Below are positions 7,361 through 17,854 of a DNA stretch of 58,201 nt, piece after piece (position 1 is the stretch's first letter; each line of letters opens with the position of its first letter). The stretch spans positions 1 to 58,201 of the forward strand of contig DCVT01000053.1 of NCBI GenBank assembly GCA_002328075.1. The letters run 5' to 3'. Below the pieces are notes generated by a model. That model made no database searches. It worked only from the letters and a program-made list of their open reading frames with translations, and was not told the DNA's origin. A program made the translations under genes and the position numbers. Source of the stretch: Anaerolineales bacterium UBA2181. GTDB taxonomy: Bacteria > Chloroflexota > Anaerolineae > Promineifilales > UBA4811.

Positions 7361-10300
7361 ATGCCAAGTCGGATGACCGTAACGTCGGTGGGTGTCGTGG
7401 GCATATGCCTGCTCATCGCTCTGATAGGCGCGTGCGCACTGGAGAGTCGCGCCGCCCCGGTAGAGCTTGGCCAGAGGAGCTTTGCCGGTGGCTCTGGCAC
7501 GGAGACGGATCCGTACCTGGTGGCCACCGCAGCACACCTGGACAGTGTCAGGCAGCATCTCGACGCCCATTTTCGGCAGACCGCCGATATCAACCTGGGT
7601 GTCGCGCCCTACAGTGAGGGGGAGGGCTGGCAGCCCATCGGCGCCTCCACCAGCGGCCAACGCTTTTCCGGCAGCTATGACGGGGACGGCCATGTCATCA
7701 CTAACCTGACGATCAACCGGACGACGACGCAGTACCAGGGTCTCTTTGGCTACCTGGACGGCGCGACGGTCATCAACCTCTACCTGGAAAACGTGACGGC
7801 ACAGGGCGGCGCCTACAGCGGCGGTCTGACGGGGCATGCCGCCAACAGCCTCATCGCCCATGTGCAGGTGAGCGGACGGGTGAATGGCGGCGCCCACACC
7901 GGTGGGCTGGCGGGCGATCTCGACCTCAGCACCCTGCACCTCGTGTCCAGCAGCGCGGCTGTGCAGGGCGGCAACTACGCCGGAGGGCTCGCCGGCATCA
8001 TCTCCCAGTCCACCGTCTACCACTGCCACACCACCGGCTCGGTCAAGGGCGGCCAATACACCGGTGGGCTGGCCGGCTACCTGACCAGCAGCGTCACTCT
8101 CATCGATGGCTACAGCCGGGCGGCGGTCCACGGCGAGAGCTGGGTGGGTGGGCTGGTCGGCCGGCTGGCTAGCAGCACCCTCCGGCGCGCCTACAGCACC
8201 GGGGCGGTGAGCGCGACCACGGCGACGTTCATCGGCGGACTGCTGGGTGAGCGCTCGTCTGGCACGATCGTTGACTGCCTCTGGGACACCCAGACCTCGG
8301 GCCAGGCCGAGAGCGCCGGCGGCGCCGGTGTGGTGGGCAAGACGACGGCCGAGATGCAGCAGGCGGCCACCTTCCCGCGCCACAACTTTCGCTCCCTGTG
8401 GTGGATTGACGAGGGGCGGGACTATCCCGTCTTTCAGGAGCTGAGCAACTATGCGGCGCCGCAGCCGGTCACGTTCACCGGCGACGGGACGCCGGAACGC
8501 CCCTATCTCATCCACAATGCCGATGAGCTGAACGCCATGCGAGAGGTGCTGACTGCTACCTACCGGCTGGCCAACGATATTGACCTGACGGCGACGGTCG
8601 CCTGGGACGGTGGTCGAGGCTGGCAGGCCATCGGCAACGCTTCGACTCCCTTTACCGGCACGCTGGAGGGCGCCGGCTATGCCATCCGGAACCTGACCAT
8701 CAACCGGCCGGCAACCCAATACCAGGGGCTGTTCGGCTATCTGGACGGAGCGACGGTGAGAAACCTGCGTCTGGAGAGCATACGGATCGAGGGCGCCAGT
8801 TACGCGGGCGGGCTGGCAGGCCAGGCGGTGAACAGCCGCATCCTGGACGTGCACGTGAGCGGCGAGGTGGCGGGCGGCAGCAGTACCGGCGGGCTGGTGG
8901 GCTACGTGCAGGGCAGTCACGTGTTCAGCGCCTCCAGCTGGGCCGCTGTGCGGGGCAGCGACGATGTCGGCGGGCTGCTGGGTTATGGCCTCGGCCCGGT
9001 CTTGGTGACCCGCGCCCACAGCGTGGGAACGGTGGAGGGCAACGCTGGCGTCGGCGGCCTGGTCGGCCATCTGGCGGCTGGAGCAGGAAGCGCCATCATT
9101 GCCGACAGCGCCAGTTGGGCGACGGTGGCTGGCGCCAGCCGCGTCGGCGGCCTGGTGGGGACGACCGCCTATTACGGCCGGGTCTACCGCAGCTACAGCA
9201 CAGGGCAGGTCACCGGCAGCGCTGACGTCGGCGGATTCCTGGGTTACGATCAATACGGAACGTTCGTCGACTGTTACTGGGACATCGAGAGTTCGGGGCA
9301 GGCCGCGAGCGCCGGCGGCGCCGGCGTGGTGGGCAAAACGACCGCCGAGATGCAGCAGCGGGCCACTTTTCGACGGTTCCGCTTTGTCGCCTTCTGGCAG
9401 ATCGACGAGGGGCAGGGCTACCCAACCTTCCATGCGCTGGGCCCCCATGCGCAGTCGCAGCCGATCGACCAGGTGGCGTTCAGCGGGGGCGCCGGAACCG
9501 CTGAGGACCCCTATATCGTCACCACGGCCGACCAGCTCAACGCCGTGCGCCTGGCGCCCGCCGCTGCCTATCAGCTCGGCAATGACATTGACCTGGCCGC
9601 CTCGCTGGTCTGGGATGGCGGGCAGGGCTGGACCCCCATCGGCGACAGCACGCAGCCTTTTAGCGGCACCCTGGATGGCGCCGGCTATACCATCCGCAAT
9701 CTGACGGTCAGCCGGCAGCAGAGCGACTATCAGGGGTTGTTCGGCTATCTTTCGAACGCCACGGTGAGCAATCTGACGCTGGAAGGGGCCAGCGTACTCG
9801 GCCGCCAGTACGTCGCCGGTCTGGCGGGGTATGCGACCGGCAGCACGATCCGGAACGTGCGAGTAGAGGGCGAGGCTCTTACCGACCTTAACCACGTCGG
9901 CCTGGTTGTGGGGCGCGCGGACCATACCCTCATCGACAGCGCCCGGGTACGGGGTACCGTCATCGCCCGGCAGTACTATGCCGGGGGCCTGGTAGGGTAC
10001 CTGTATGGCGGCGCGGTACACGATGCGGCCAGCGCGGCCCAGGTGTTGGGCAGCAGCTATACCGGCGGCCTGGTCGGTTACACGGATTATGCGGCATCCA
10101 TCTACCACAGCACCAGCGCAGGGCAGGTGCAAGGCGAGCAGTACACCGGCGGCCTGGTGGGCCGGCATCAGGCTATCATCGCCGACAGCTACAGCCGGGC
10201 GGCGGTGACCGGCACGCAGCATGTGGGCGGCCTGGTCGGTTACATGAGCGGTTATGTCTACCGCAGCTACAGCGCCGGCGCGGTGACCGGCGCAACGAAT

Positions 10301-13300
10301 GTCGGTGGCTTTTTGGGAACCTTCCAGTGGGGAACGTTGGCCGACTGCTACTGGGACGTGGAAGCCTCGGGGCAGGCGACCAGCGCCGGGGACACGGGCG
10401 TGGCCGGCAAGAGCACGGCCGAGATGCAGCAGCGGGCCACCTACCCGCTCTACAATTTCGGCACGCTGTGGCAGATTGACGAGGGGCAGGACTATCCGGT
10501 CTTCCAGGACCTGAGCCGCTATGCCCAGCCGCTGCCGCTGGCCGAGGTCCAGTTCGACGGCGGTGACGGCACGCCCGGCTCGCCCTACATCATCACCACG
10601 GCCGACCAGCTCAACGCCATGCGCCGGGTGCTGACCGCCACCTACCAACTGGCGGCCGACATAGACCTGGCGGCGACGGTGGCCTGGGATGGCGGGCGAG
10701 GGTGGAACCCCGTCGGCGTGCTCTGGGGGCCGGGCAGCGACCCCACCCTGCGCTTCAAGGGCAGCCTGGACGGCGCGGGTCACGCCATCCGCAATCTGTC
10801 CATCATGCGGTTCAGGAGTGACCGGCAGGGGCTCTTTGGTCACCTGGAAAACGCGACGGTGGAGAACCTCCGGCTGGAGAACGTCAGCATCTATTCCGAG
10901 TACGGCAACGGCGCTCTGGCGGGGAGCGCGGGCGGCAGCACCATCCAGAACGTGCACGTGAGTGGGGAGGTGATGGGTACAGCCTCGACGGGTGGGCTGG
11001 TGGGCTTTCAGACGGAGGGCGCCATCTCGAATTGCTCCAACTCGGCCCACGTGCAAGGCGGACAGGGCACCGGCGGAGTGGTCGGTTACCTCTCGGGCTC
11101 GTCCCTGCCGCTGGTTCAAGAGACCTACAATCTGGGGGCGGTGGAGGGCGGCCCCCGGGTCGGGGGACTGATAGGGCACCTGATGTATGGCACCGTCTCC
11201 GACAGCTACAGCCGGGGGCCGGTGACCGGGGTGCAGGATGTGGGTGGCCTGGTGGGGCACGCCTCCACCAACCTCAGCGAGGTCTACCGCAGCTACAGCA
11301 CCGGCGTGGTGAGCGGCACGACCAACGTTGGCGGCTTGCTGGGGGTGGATCTCAATAACAACGCCGTCATCGTCGAATCCTACTGGGACACCGAGTCCTC
11401 GGGGCAAGCAGGCAGCGCCGGGGGCACGGGCAAGACCACGGCCGAGATGCAGCAGCAGGCCACCTTTGTCAACTGGGATTTTGGTGACGTGTGGGCCATT
11501 GATGAAGGCGTGAGCTATCCCACCCATCGCCACACGGCGCGGGTCATCGCGCTGCACCCGGGTGCCAGCAGCCACGGCATCAGCGCGTCAACCGAGCTCA
11601 CCATCGCGGTCACGGCCAACATCAGCTGGACCGCGACATCCAACGATGCCTGGGTTGTGGTGACCGGCGGCGCCGCCGGCGTGGGTAACGGCGTCATCCG
11701 GTACACGGTGGCGGCCAGCCCCCTCCCCCCTTCGGGCCTGCGGGTGGGCAGCATCACGGTCGCCGGCCAGGACGGGGCCATCACCGCCACGTTCACCATC
11801 CGGCAGGCCGCGTTCCTTTCCATTGCCCCGCAGCAGCGCCGCCACGATGCAGCCGCCTCGAGCGGGCACGAGATCGGCGTTGCCGGCAATGTGCCCTGGA
11901 CGGCGCAGGCGACCACCGGCTGGATTCACATCACCGCGGGCGACGAGGGAACCGGCGACGGCACAATGCGCTATCGGGTGGACGAGAACCTGCTGCTGGC
12001 GGCCCGCGCGGGCGCCATCACCGTCAGCGGCGGTGGGCTCACCCGCACACTCGCGGTGACCCAAAGCGGCGCCATCCCCTACCTTGACATAACGCCCGTC
12101 TACCAGGCGCACGGGATGGGTGCGTCCGCCGGCCACGAGATCGCGGTCAGCGCCAACATCTCCTGGACGGCGACCACCGCCGATGACTGGATCACGGTCG
12201 TCTCTGGCGATAGTGGAACGGGAGACGGGACGGTCACTTACAGCGTTGACGCCAATCTCACCCCGCACTCCCGTCTGGGCGCCATCGCCGTCAGCGGGGG
12301 GAACCGGCGCCTGACCTTCCGGGTGCACCAGGCCCTCTCGTGGGAAATCACGGCGCTTGCCAGCGACGAGGCGGGCGGCAGCGTGAGCGGCGGCGGGCAC
12401 TATGCGCACGGCCAACCGGTCACCGTCACCGCCGTGGCCAACAGCGGCTACCGGTTCGCCGGCTGGACCGAGGACGGTGTGGTGGTCTCCAGCGGCGGCG
12501 TGTACACCTGGACTGCCACGCGCAACCGCGACCTGACCGCCCACCTGCTGCTCATACCCCCCGTGACCAACGTCACGCTCAGTTACAAGCCTCGCGGCCA
12601 GGTGTTCATCGGCAACCCGGTGCGCTTTGCGGTCGAAGCGGATGGTGAGCGACCTTTTGCCTACACCTGGACTCTGAACGGCAGCCCCGTGGGTGAGAAT
12701 CGCGATACCTTGGAACAGGTCTTAACCGTGGCAGGGACGTACACGGTGGGGGTGACCGTCACCAATGTGGTTAACGCCGGTTACGGCGAGGTGGTCATCA
12801 CGGCGGTCGATCCGGCGTTGGGGCAGCCGGACCTTTCGCTATCGGACAAATCGGCGAGCCTGACCAATGTGCAGAGCGGCGATGTGCTCACCTACAGCCT
12901 GTTCTTGCGCAACACCGCTCAGGTAGCGGCGACGGCGACGCTGACCGACCCCATCCCTGCCTATACCACCTACCGGGCGGGCAGCGCCAGCGCCAGCGAC
13001 GGCGGCGACGTGACGCTGAACGCGGGCGCCCTTGTCTGGCATGGCGAGGTCATCTCGGGCACACCGGTGCTGGTCGAGTTCGCCGTCACGGTGGGCGATG
13101 CGCCCATCGGCGCCAGCATCGTCAATACCGCGACGGTGGCGGACGGGCTGGGCCATTCGGTCCAACTGGCGGCCGGCTCCACGTTCAACCCCGGCTACCG
13201 GCTCTCGGTCAACGACGGCGCGTTGGCGACCAACGTTCCCACCGTGACGCTGACCTACGCCTGGAATGTGGAGGACGCCATCACCCAGGTGCAGTTCAGC

Positions 13301-13810
13301 AACGACGGCGGTTTTGGCTCCGGAGCGTCGGCGTGGCTGCCGGTGAACGCCGCGAACCCAACGCTGAGCGGCTGGGTGCTCGACACCTACGGCGACTTGC
13401 GGATGCCGTACTTGGTTTATGCTCGGTTCCGTGACGCGCTTGGTCGGCCGTACGGCCCGATCATGGATTGGATCATCTTTGACCCAGTAGCACCCAGAGT
13501 TCTGGGGGTCGAATTGCTGCCCGGGAGTAGGCGGGCGCAGACAGCGGGTGAAGAGGTGGTGGCGCGGATCACGGCGTCGGACGGCAACACCGGTGTGGCG
13601 CGTGTGCAGCTGAGCCATACCGCCGACTTTGGCGCTTACGAGGAGACCGGCTTTATCGGCCCCACCACCGATGTCCCGTGGGTGTTGTCGGACGCTGGCC
13701 AGGTCTACGTCCGTGCAGTAGATCGGGCGGGGAACGTCTCGGCGCCGGTCAGTGCTGAGAAGAAAGGGAGTGTGATCTTTCTGCCGCTGGTGATCCGCGC
13801 GAGTCCGTAG
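7361..13810 (+). CDS. Giant secreted GLUG-repeat / BACON / PKD / DUF11 surface protein
   Basis: A 2149-residue protein starting at ATG 7361, six bases after GGAGGA; the upstream extension to 7253 lacks a ribosome-binding site. A signal segment (residues 8-25) ends near a Cys. Four long repeat units follow (about residues 40-363, 370-690, 705-1050, 1063-1390), each rich in GLUG motifs (GGLVG, YSTGxVxG) and closing with YWDxExSGQA...GKTTAEMQQ...IDEGxxYP. Then come three BACON domains (to about 1657), an InlB-type B repeat (GYRFAGWTEDG), a PKD domain (1733-1815), a DUF11 domain (1822-1945) and an Ig-like end finishing in IFLPLVIRASP. Such proteins bind carbohydrate or mediate adhesion at the cell surface. 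The ligand cannot be told. Confidence 0.85.
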   Translation: MPSRMTVTSVGVVGICLLIALIGACALESRAAPVELGQRSFAGGSGTETDPYLVATAAHLDSVRQHLDAHFRQTADINLGVAPYSEGEGWQPIGASTSGQRFSGSYDGDGHVITNLTINRTTTQYQGLFGYLDGATVINLYLENVTAQGGAYSGGLTGHAANSLIAHVQVSGRVNGGAHTGGLAGDLDLSTLHLVSSSAAVQGGNYAGGLAGIISQSTVYHCHTTGSVKGGQYTGGLAGYLTSSVTLIDGYSRAAVHGESWVGGLVGRLASSTLRRAYSTGAVSATTATFIGGLLGERSSGTIVDCLWDTQTSGQAESAGGAGVVGKTTAEMQQAATFPRHNFRSLWWIDEGRDYPVFQELSNYAAPQPVTFTGDGTPERPYLIHNADELNAMREVLTATYRLANDIDLTATVAWDGGRGWQAIGNASTPFTGTLEGAGYAIRNLTINRPATQYQGLFGYLDGATVRNLRLESIRIEGASYAGGLAGQAVNSRILDVHVSGEVAGGSSTGGLVGYVQGSHVFSASSWAAVRGSDDVGGLLGYGLGPVLVTRAHSVGTVEGNAGVGGLVGHLAAGAGSAIIADSASWATVAGASRVGGLVGTTAYYGRVYRSYSTGQVTGSADVGGFLGYDQYGTFVDCYWDIESSGQAASAGGAGVVGKTTAEMQQRATFRRFRFVAFWQIDEGQGYPTFHALGPHAQSQPIDQVAFSGGAGTAEDPYIVTTADQLNAVRLAPAAAYQLGNDIDLAASLVWDGGQGWTPIGDSTQPFSGTLDGAGYTIRNLTVSRQQSDYQGLFGYLSNATVSNLTLEGASVLGRQYVAGLAGYATGSTIRNVRVEGEALTDLNHVGLVVGRADHTLIDSARVRGTVIARQYYAGGLVGYLYGGAVHDAASAAQVLGSSYTGGLVGYTDYAASIYHSTSAGQVQGEQYTGGLVGRHQAIIADSYSRAAVTGTQHVGGLVGYMSGYVYRSYSAGAVTGATNVGGFLGTFQWGTLADCYWDVEASGQATSAGDTGVAGKSTAEMQQRATYPLYNFGTLWQIDEGQDYPVFQDLSRYAQPLPLAEVQFDGGDGTPGSPYIITTADQLNAMRRVLTATYQLAADIDLAATVAWDGGRGWNPVGVLWGPGSDPTLRFKGSLDGAGHAIRNLSIMRFRSDRQGLFGHLENATVENLRLENVSIYSEYGNGALAGSAGGSTIQNVHVSGEVMGTASTGGLVGFQTEGAISNCSNSAHVQGGQGTGGVVGYLSGSSLPLVQETYNLGAVEGGPRVGGLIGHLMYGTVSDSYSRGPVTGVQDVGGLVGHASTNLSEVYRSYSTGVVSGTTNVGGLLGVDLNNNAVIVESYWDTESSGQAGSAGGTGKTTAEMQQQATFVNWDFGDVWAIDEGVSYPTHRHTARVIALHPGASSHGISASTELTIAVTANISWTATSNDAWVVVTGGAAGVGNGVIRYTVAASPLPPSGLRVGSITVAGQDGAITATFTIRQAAFLSIAPQQRRHDAAASSGHEIGVAGNVPWTAQATTGWIHITAGDEGTGDGTMRYRVDENLLLAARAGAITVSGGGLTRTLAVTQSGAIPYLDITPVYQAHGMGASAGHEIAVSANISWTATTADDWITVVSGDSGTGDGTVTYSVDANLTPHSRLGAIAVSGGNRRLTFRVHQALSWEITALASDEAGGSVSGGGHYAHGQPVTVTAVANSGYRFAGWTEDGVVVSSGGVYTWTATRNRDLTAHLLLIPPVTNVTLSYKPRGQVFIGNPVRFAVEADGERPFAYTWTLNGSPVGENRDTLEQVLTVAGTYTVGVTVTNVVNAGYGEVVITAVDPALGQPDLSLSDKSASLTNVQSGDVLTYSLFLRNTAQVAATATLTDPIPAYTTYRAGSASASDGGDVTLNAGALVWHGEVISGTPVLVEFAVTVGDAPIGASIVNTATVADGLGHSVQLAAGSTFNPGYRLSVNDGALATNVPTVTLTYAWNVEDAITQVQFSNDGGFGSGASAWLPVNAANPTLSGWVLDTYGDLRMPYLVYARFRDALGRPYGPIMDWIIFDPVAPRVLGVELLPGSRRAQTAGEEVVARITASDGNTGVARVQLSHTADFGAYEETGFIGPTTDVPWVLSDAGQVYVRAVDRAGNVSAPVSAEKKGSVIFLPLVIRASP

Positions 13811-14166
13811 ATGCCCGCAGAAATGCCGGCGACACGGCTCGACCGGGCCGGCCTACAGGCCGTCTGAGCGCGCTGGGGGCGGCGAACACCCCACTGTCAC
13901 GCGGGACCCAGGCCGGCGGGTGCGACCACGCCGCACTCCCCGACCCGTCGGCAGGGGCGGCCAGCGCCAGTCGGGCGCTGGGGGACCTGGTCCCGGCCGG
14001 CGGGGGCAGCGAGTTGTATCGACGCCTGCACCCCGCCGCCGGGCGCCATTGCAGGGCCAGAGCGGGTGGCGGTCAAGGCGCGGAGACCGGTGGGGCGACC
14101 TGGAGGACGTGAATGGCGCGGCGAAATCCCACGGCGGGAGCGGCGGACGGCGCTCTCCTCGGCCGG
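13811..14166. other. No gene seen
   Basis: GC-rich spacer between the GLUG gene and the DUF2877 fragment. Frames here have extreme composition (Arg/Pro/Gly only) and no starts. No T-run terminator follows the GLUG stop. Confidence 0.4.
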
Positions 14167-14752
14167 TCAGTGCACCCGGTTCAGTGCCAGAAAGCCGGCC
14201 AGCGTGTCGGCGCCGGAGGTGGCGCCGTGGGCCAGCACGCTGAGCAGCGCGGCTTCCAGCACACCACGACCCACGAGGGCACCCAACAACCGGTGCCAGG
14301 CGGCGGTGCACTCGCCGTTGGCCGCCGCCCGCAGCCAGGCGGCGGATAGGGTGGTGGTCCGGGGGGCGGCGGCCTCGGCCACCACCTGGCAGAGGGTCTC
14401 CCCGGCGGGATGGTCGAGCCTGGCGCGCAGCATGGTGCCGCAAAGATAGTCGTCGCCGGCGGGGGTCAGGCCGGGACCCCACCCCGCGAGCTGCTCGGAG
14501 CCGCGCCTGAGGGATTCCCGGTCCCCCGCCAGGCCGTCCCGCAGCGCCTCGGCCGCCGTGCGCAGGTGGGAAAGCCGCGGCTGTTCGTGGCGGCCGGCCG
14601 GCGGCGCGAGCTCGAGGGCCAGCAGGCTGCCGCGCACCGCGACGCTTTCAGGGCTTTCTTCCAAGGCGCGGCCCACAAGCCGCTCAAGGCGGTCGATCCC
14701 GTCCGCGAGGGCGACCGGACTCCGGCGCAGCGCCGGCCAATCCGGTCGCGGT
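14167..14752 (-). pseudogene. DUF2877-family protein (AllH-like), N-terminus lost
   Basis: Reading from about 14752 down to the TGA at 14167 gives roughly 194 residues starting RPDWPALRRSPVALADGIDR directly after an in-frame stop. Motifs GWGPGLTPAGDDYLCG, TLSAAWLRAAANGEC and HGATSGADTLAGFL are those of the C-terminal half of DUF2877 proteins (about 280-300 residues, linked to purine/allantoin catabolism through AllH). A GTG at 14676 would give an even shorter product. The 5' part is missing exactly where the helicase fragment of the opposite strand begins, so this is a truncation junction. Confidence 0.66.
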
Positions 14753-14764
14753 TACCACGGTGAC

Positions 14765-16297
14765 GCGCCCGTCAAGGAGACGGAGGCCGGCCCGCCTCCG
14801 TCGCGCTGGGACCCGGAATCGCTCCATCAACGCATCCTGCGGGCCAAGGATCGGCTGCTGACCCCCGAGACGGTGGTCACCGTTGCGGGAGACTATGTCC
14901 AGGAGGCTATCGCCCGGGTCTACCGGCGCTACCAGGAGACGCTCGAGCAGCGCCGGCAGATCGACTATCCCGACCTCATCCGGCTGGCGGTCAAGCTGCT
15001 GGAGGAGAACGAGGACGCCCGGCAGCACTACCAGGAGCTAACGCGTCACCTTCTGGTTGACGAATTGCAGGACACCGGCCTCTCACAATACCGGCTGGTC
15101 GCGCTTCTGGGCGGCCGATACCGCAACGTCTTTGCGGTGGGTTCGCCGGCTCAGGGCATCTATGGCTGGCGCGGGGCGGATCCGGCCGAGATGGTGAGCC
15201 GGTTCACCCAGCTCTTCCCCGACGCCCGGGTGCTGGTCCTACGGCAGCACTATCGCTCCACCTGCACCCTGCTGGCCGCGTCGCGGGCGGTGGGGGAGGG
15301 ATACCCCGACGCCGACCTGTGGACCAACAACCCGGCCGGAGCGCCCGTCACGGTGGTTAGGGTGGCCGACGAGGCCGAGGAGGCGCGCTTTGTGGCCGAC
15401 ACCGCGCTTGACCTGCACGAGGGGCAGGGGCTGGCCTGGTCGGGCATGGCGGTGCTGTTTCGCGTGCGGCGGCAGGCAACTCCACTTGAGCAGCTCCTCC
15501 TGCAGCGGCGCGTCCCCTACCGGTTGACTGCCGGCAGCCCGTTCTTCCGCCAGCGCGACGTCCGCCACCTGGTGGCCTACCTGCGGCTGGCCCGCGACCC
15601 ACTGGACGGGCGTTCGCTGGCGGCCATTCTGAACGTGCCGCCGCGCGGGATTGGCGCGGCCACCCGCAAGAAGCTGATGGGGGATGAGCCGTGCCTGGAG
15701 CCCTGGATGATCTGCAACGCGGAGAACCGCGAGGACCTCCGGCCCGAGGCGCGGGCAGGCCTGCAGTGGCTGGCCGACTTCATCAACGACCGTCTTCCCG
15801 TTCAGGCGGCCGAGATGGCGCCGCGGGAGCTGCTGGCCTACGTGATCGAGGAGACCGGGTACAGCCAGATGATCGATGACGCCCTGGAAGCCCATCAGAG
15901 ACGGACCACCGTGCGCGAACTGCTGGCGCTGGCCGGCCGCTACGATGAGTTGGCGGCCTTTCTCGGAAGGGTGGAGGAGCTGGAGGGGGAGACCGTAACC
16001 GACCAGGAAGGGGTGGTCCTCTCGACCATTCACCAGATCAAGGGGCTCGAATTCCCGGTGGTCTTTGTGGTGGGTATGGAGGAGGGACTCCTGCCGTGGG
16101 GGCGGGCCGGCGGCCGGGACGAGGAGGAACGCCGCCTCTTCTACGTCGCCATCACCCGGGCCAGGGACCGGCTATTCCTGATTCACGCTCGATCCCGGCG
16201 AGACTATCAGGGGCGGGTCACCCGGGCGGAGCTGGCCCCAAGCCCCTTTCTACGGCTGCTTCCCCGTGAGCTGACCGAGCGAGTGAGGTTGGACTGA
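14765..16297 (+). pseudogene. UvrD/PcrA-like SF1 helicase without its Walker A region
   Basis: About 500 residues of a UvrD/Rep-type helicase from about LHQRILRAKDRLLTPE onward. Visible: DYPDLI, motif II LLVDELQDT, GSPAQGIYGWRGADP (motif III), QHYRST (motif IV), VVLSTIHQIKGLEFPVVFVVG (motif V) and RRLFYVAITRARDRL (motif VI). The usual N-terminal ~150 residues, including the GxxGTGKT ATP-binding loop, are absent; upstream the frame runs into sequence belonging to the DUF2877 gene on the other strand. The fragment cannot be an active motor as it stands. Its stop is one base before the primase start, a replication-module pairing. Confidence 0.78.
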
Positions 16298-16298
16298 C

Positions 16299-17439
16299 AT
16301 GGAGAATGGAGGAAGGACATATAGTCGGGGAGATGTAGAGCGGATCAAGCGGGAGAACCCCATCGAAGAGGTGGTCGCCGCTACGTGCCGCTGCGCCGAC
16401 GGGGGAGGCTGCTGGTGGGCCTCTGCCCCTTTAATCCGGAGAAGGAGCCCAGTTTCACCGTCACCCCGGTGCTGGGGCGCTGGCACTGCTTCGGCGCCTG
16501 CGAAGAGGGTGGAGACGTGATCGCGTCTGTCATGCGGCGAACCGGTGACAGCTTTGTCCAGGCGATGGAGCGCCTGGGCGCCGGATGCCTCCCGCCGCCG
16601 GTCTCTGTCCCACGGAGCTGGCGGGAGCTGGGGCTGCACGAGCCGCGTGACCTGACCCCAGAAGACCGGCGACTGGTCAGGGCAGTTGCGGTGCTCTACC
16701 ACACTGCCTTTTGGGTCAGCCCGGAGGCCAAACGGTACGTGATGGGGCGCGGAATCTCGCTCCTGACCGCCCAGCAGCAGACGGTAGGCTATGCCCGGGG
16801 CGACCGGTTGGTGCCCTATCTCAGGTACAAGGGACTCAGTGTGGACCGGGCGCTGGAGCTGGGGCTGCTGCGCGGGCGGAGTTTCCGCGGCCGCGTCGGG
16901 CCCAGTCCCGCCGCCGAGGTTCGTCGCCGCGCTTTGCGTGAGAGGCCGCCCTGCGGTCGTCTGGAGGAGTTCTTCCAGGACCGCGTGGTCATCGCCGATA
17001 CTGACCGCCGGGGTGATGTGATCCACCTCGTCGGCCGAGCGCTCGACCCGGAGGCGAAGCCCAAGTATCTGAGCATGCCAGGGATACCCAAGCCGGCCTA
17101 TGGGATGGCCCGTCTGGACCCGGCACGGCCGGTTGAACTGGTTGAAGGACCGTTCGACCTGCTTACCTTGCTGGAGTGGGGGTATCAGGGGGTGGCTGCC
17201 ATGGGCACCCACCTGAGCCAACGGGACGAGGCCCGGTTGGCCGGCGTGCCTCAGGTGACCATTACCCCAGATGCGGATGATGCGGGCTGGTCGGCCGCAA
17301 GCGACTGGGCGCTGGCCATCGCGCCACCTTCCGGCCGCGGCGTGCGCCTGCGGCTCCTGCCGGATGGGGTCAAGGACGTGAGCCACCTGGCGCAGATGCC
17401 GGACGGTCGGGCGGTCTTTCGCCGGTTGCCCACGCTGAC
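16299..17439 (+). pseudogene. DnaG-like primase (CHC2 zinc finger plus Toprim), frameshifted
   Basis: The first 28 or so codons (MENGGRTYSRGDVERIKREN, then PIEEVVA) are in one frame. The rest (RYVPLRRRGRLLVGLCPFNP...) is in the next, so one base is missing near 16377-16384. The zinc finger reads CPFN...CFGAC; the His of the normal CPFH is Asn. The Toprim core is recognisable: VELVEGPFDLLTLLEWG (acidic Glu) and TPDADDAGWSAA (DxD). The protein is cut after about MPDGRAVFRRL and continues in frame into an unrelated recombinase tail. Role in an intact relative: primer synthesis for a plasmid, phage or integrative element. Confidence 0.72.
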
Positions 17440-17854
17440 GCAGATGCGGCGGCACGCTTCGCGGCTCCGAGATGAAGAAGCACATCTGGCGAGGCTCTTG
17501 GTCACAGGCAAGATCAGCGCGGAAACCCACGAAATACTGCGTCTCGAGTGGAAGGACAAACTTCGGAACATAGAGATCGCGCTTCGCGATATGGAGCGGG
17601 ACCTGAAGCGGCACATCGATGATCTGGAGGCCGGCTTGTCACTGCTTTCGCAAGCTCACTGCCTGTTCGGCCGGCTGCAGGTACGTGAGCGGAGGGCGCT
17701 CTTGCGTATTCTCGTGAAGCGAATTATAGTTGACGCTCAAGGCGAGATCAGGTCCCACGACCTGCATTCGCCTTTTGCGTACCTGAGCGCTTTGGCTGGG
17801 GAAACAAAAAGACCCAACCCGACCAAGAGTGGTTCGAGAAGGGTCACCTTAGGC
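17440..17854 (+). pseudogene. C-terminal fragment of a large serine recombinase
   Basis: In frame with the primase remnant, about 120 residues form a coiled coil (DEEAHLARLLVTGKISAETH, IEIALRDMERDL...) followed by RRALLRILVKRIIVDAQGEI and HDLHSPFAYLSAL. This is the typical last part of large serine integrases, where a coiled coil is followed by a short beta segment ending in PF(A/S)YL. The catalytic resolvase domain is absent. The frame then runs into cassette A and ends at 18016. The join was probably produced by recombination that fused a primase gene to the end of an integrase gene. Confidence 0.6.

Noticed and set aside
6941..11575. A 1544-codon open frame on the minus strand across the GLUG gene
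   Set aside because: It is antisense to a gene with clear domains; its residues (Arg/Ala/Pro/His/Gly in repeating order) mirror the GLUG repeats, and it has no domain or ribosome-binding site. High GC and repeated codons explain the lack of stops.
13853..14482. 209-codon minus-strand frame before the DUF2877 fragment
   Set aside because: Arg/Pro/Gly-rich and out of frame with the recognisable DUF2877 sequence it overlaps.
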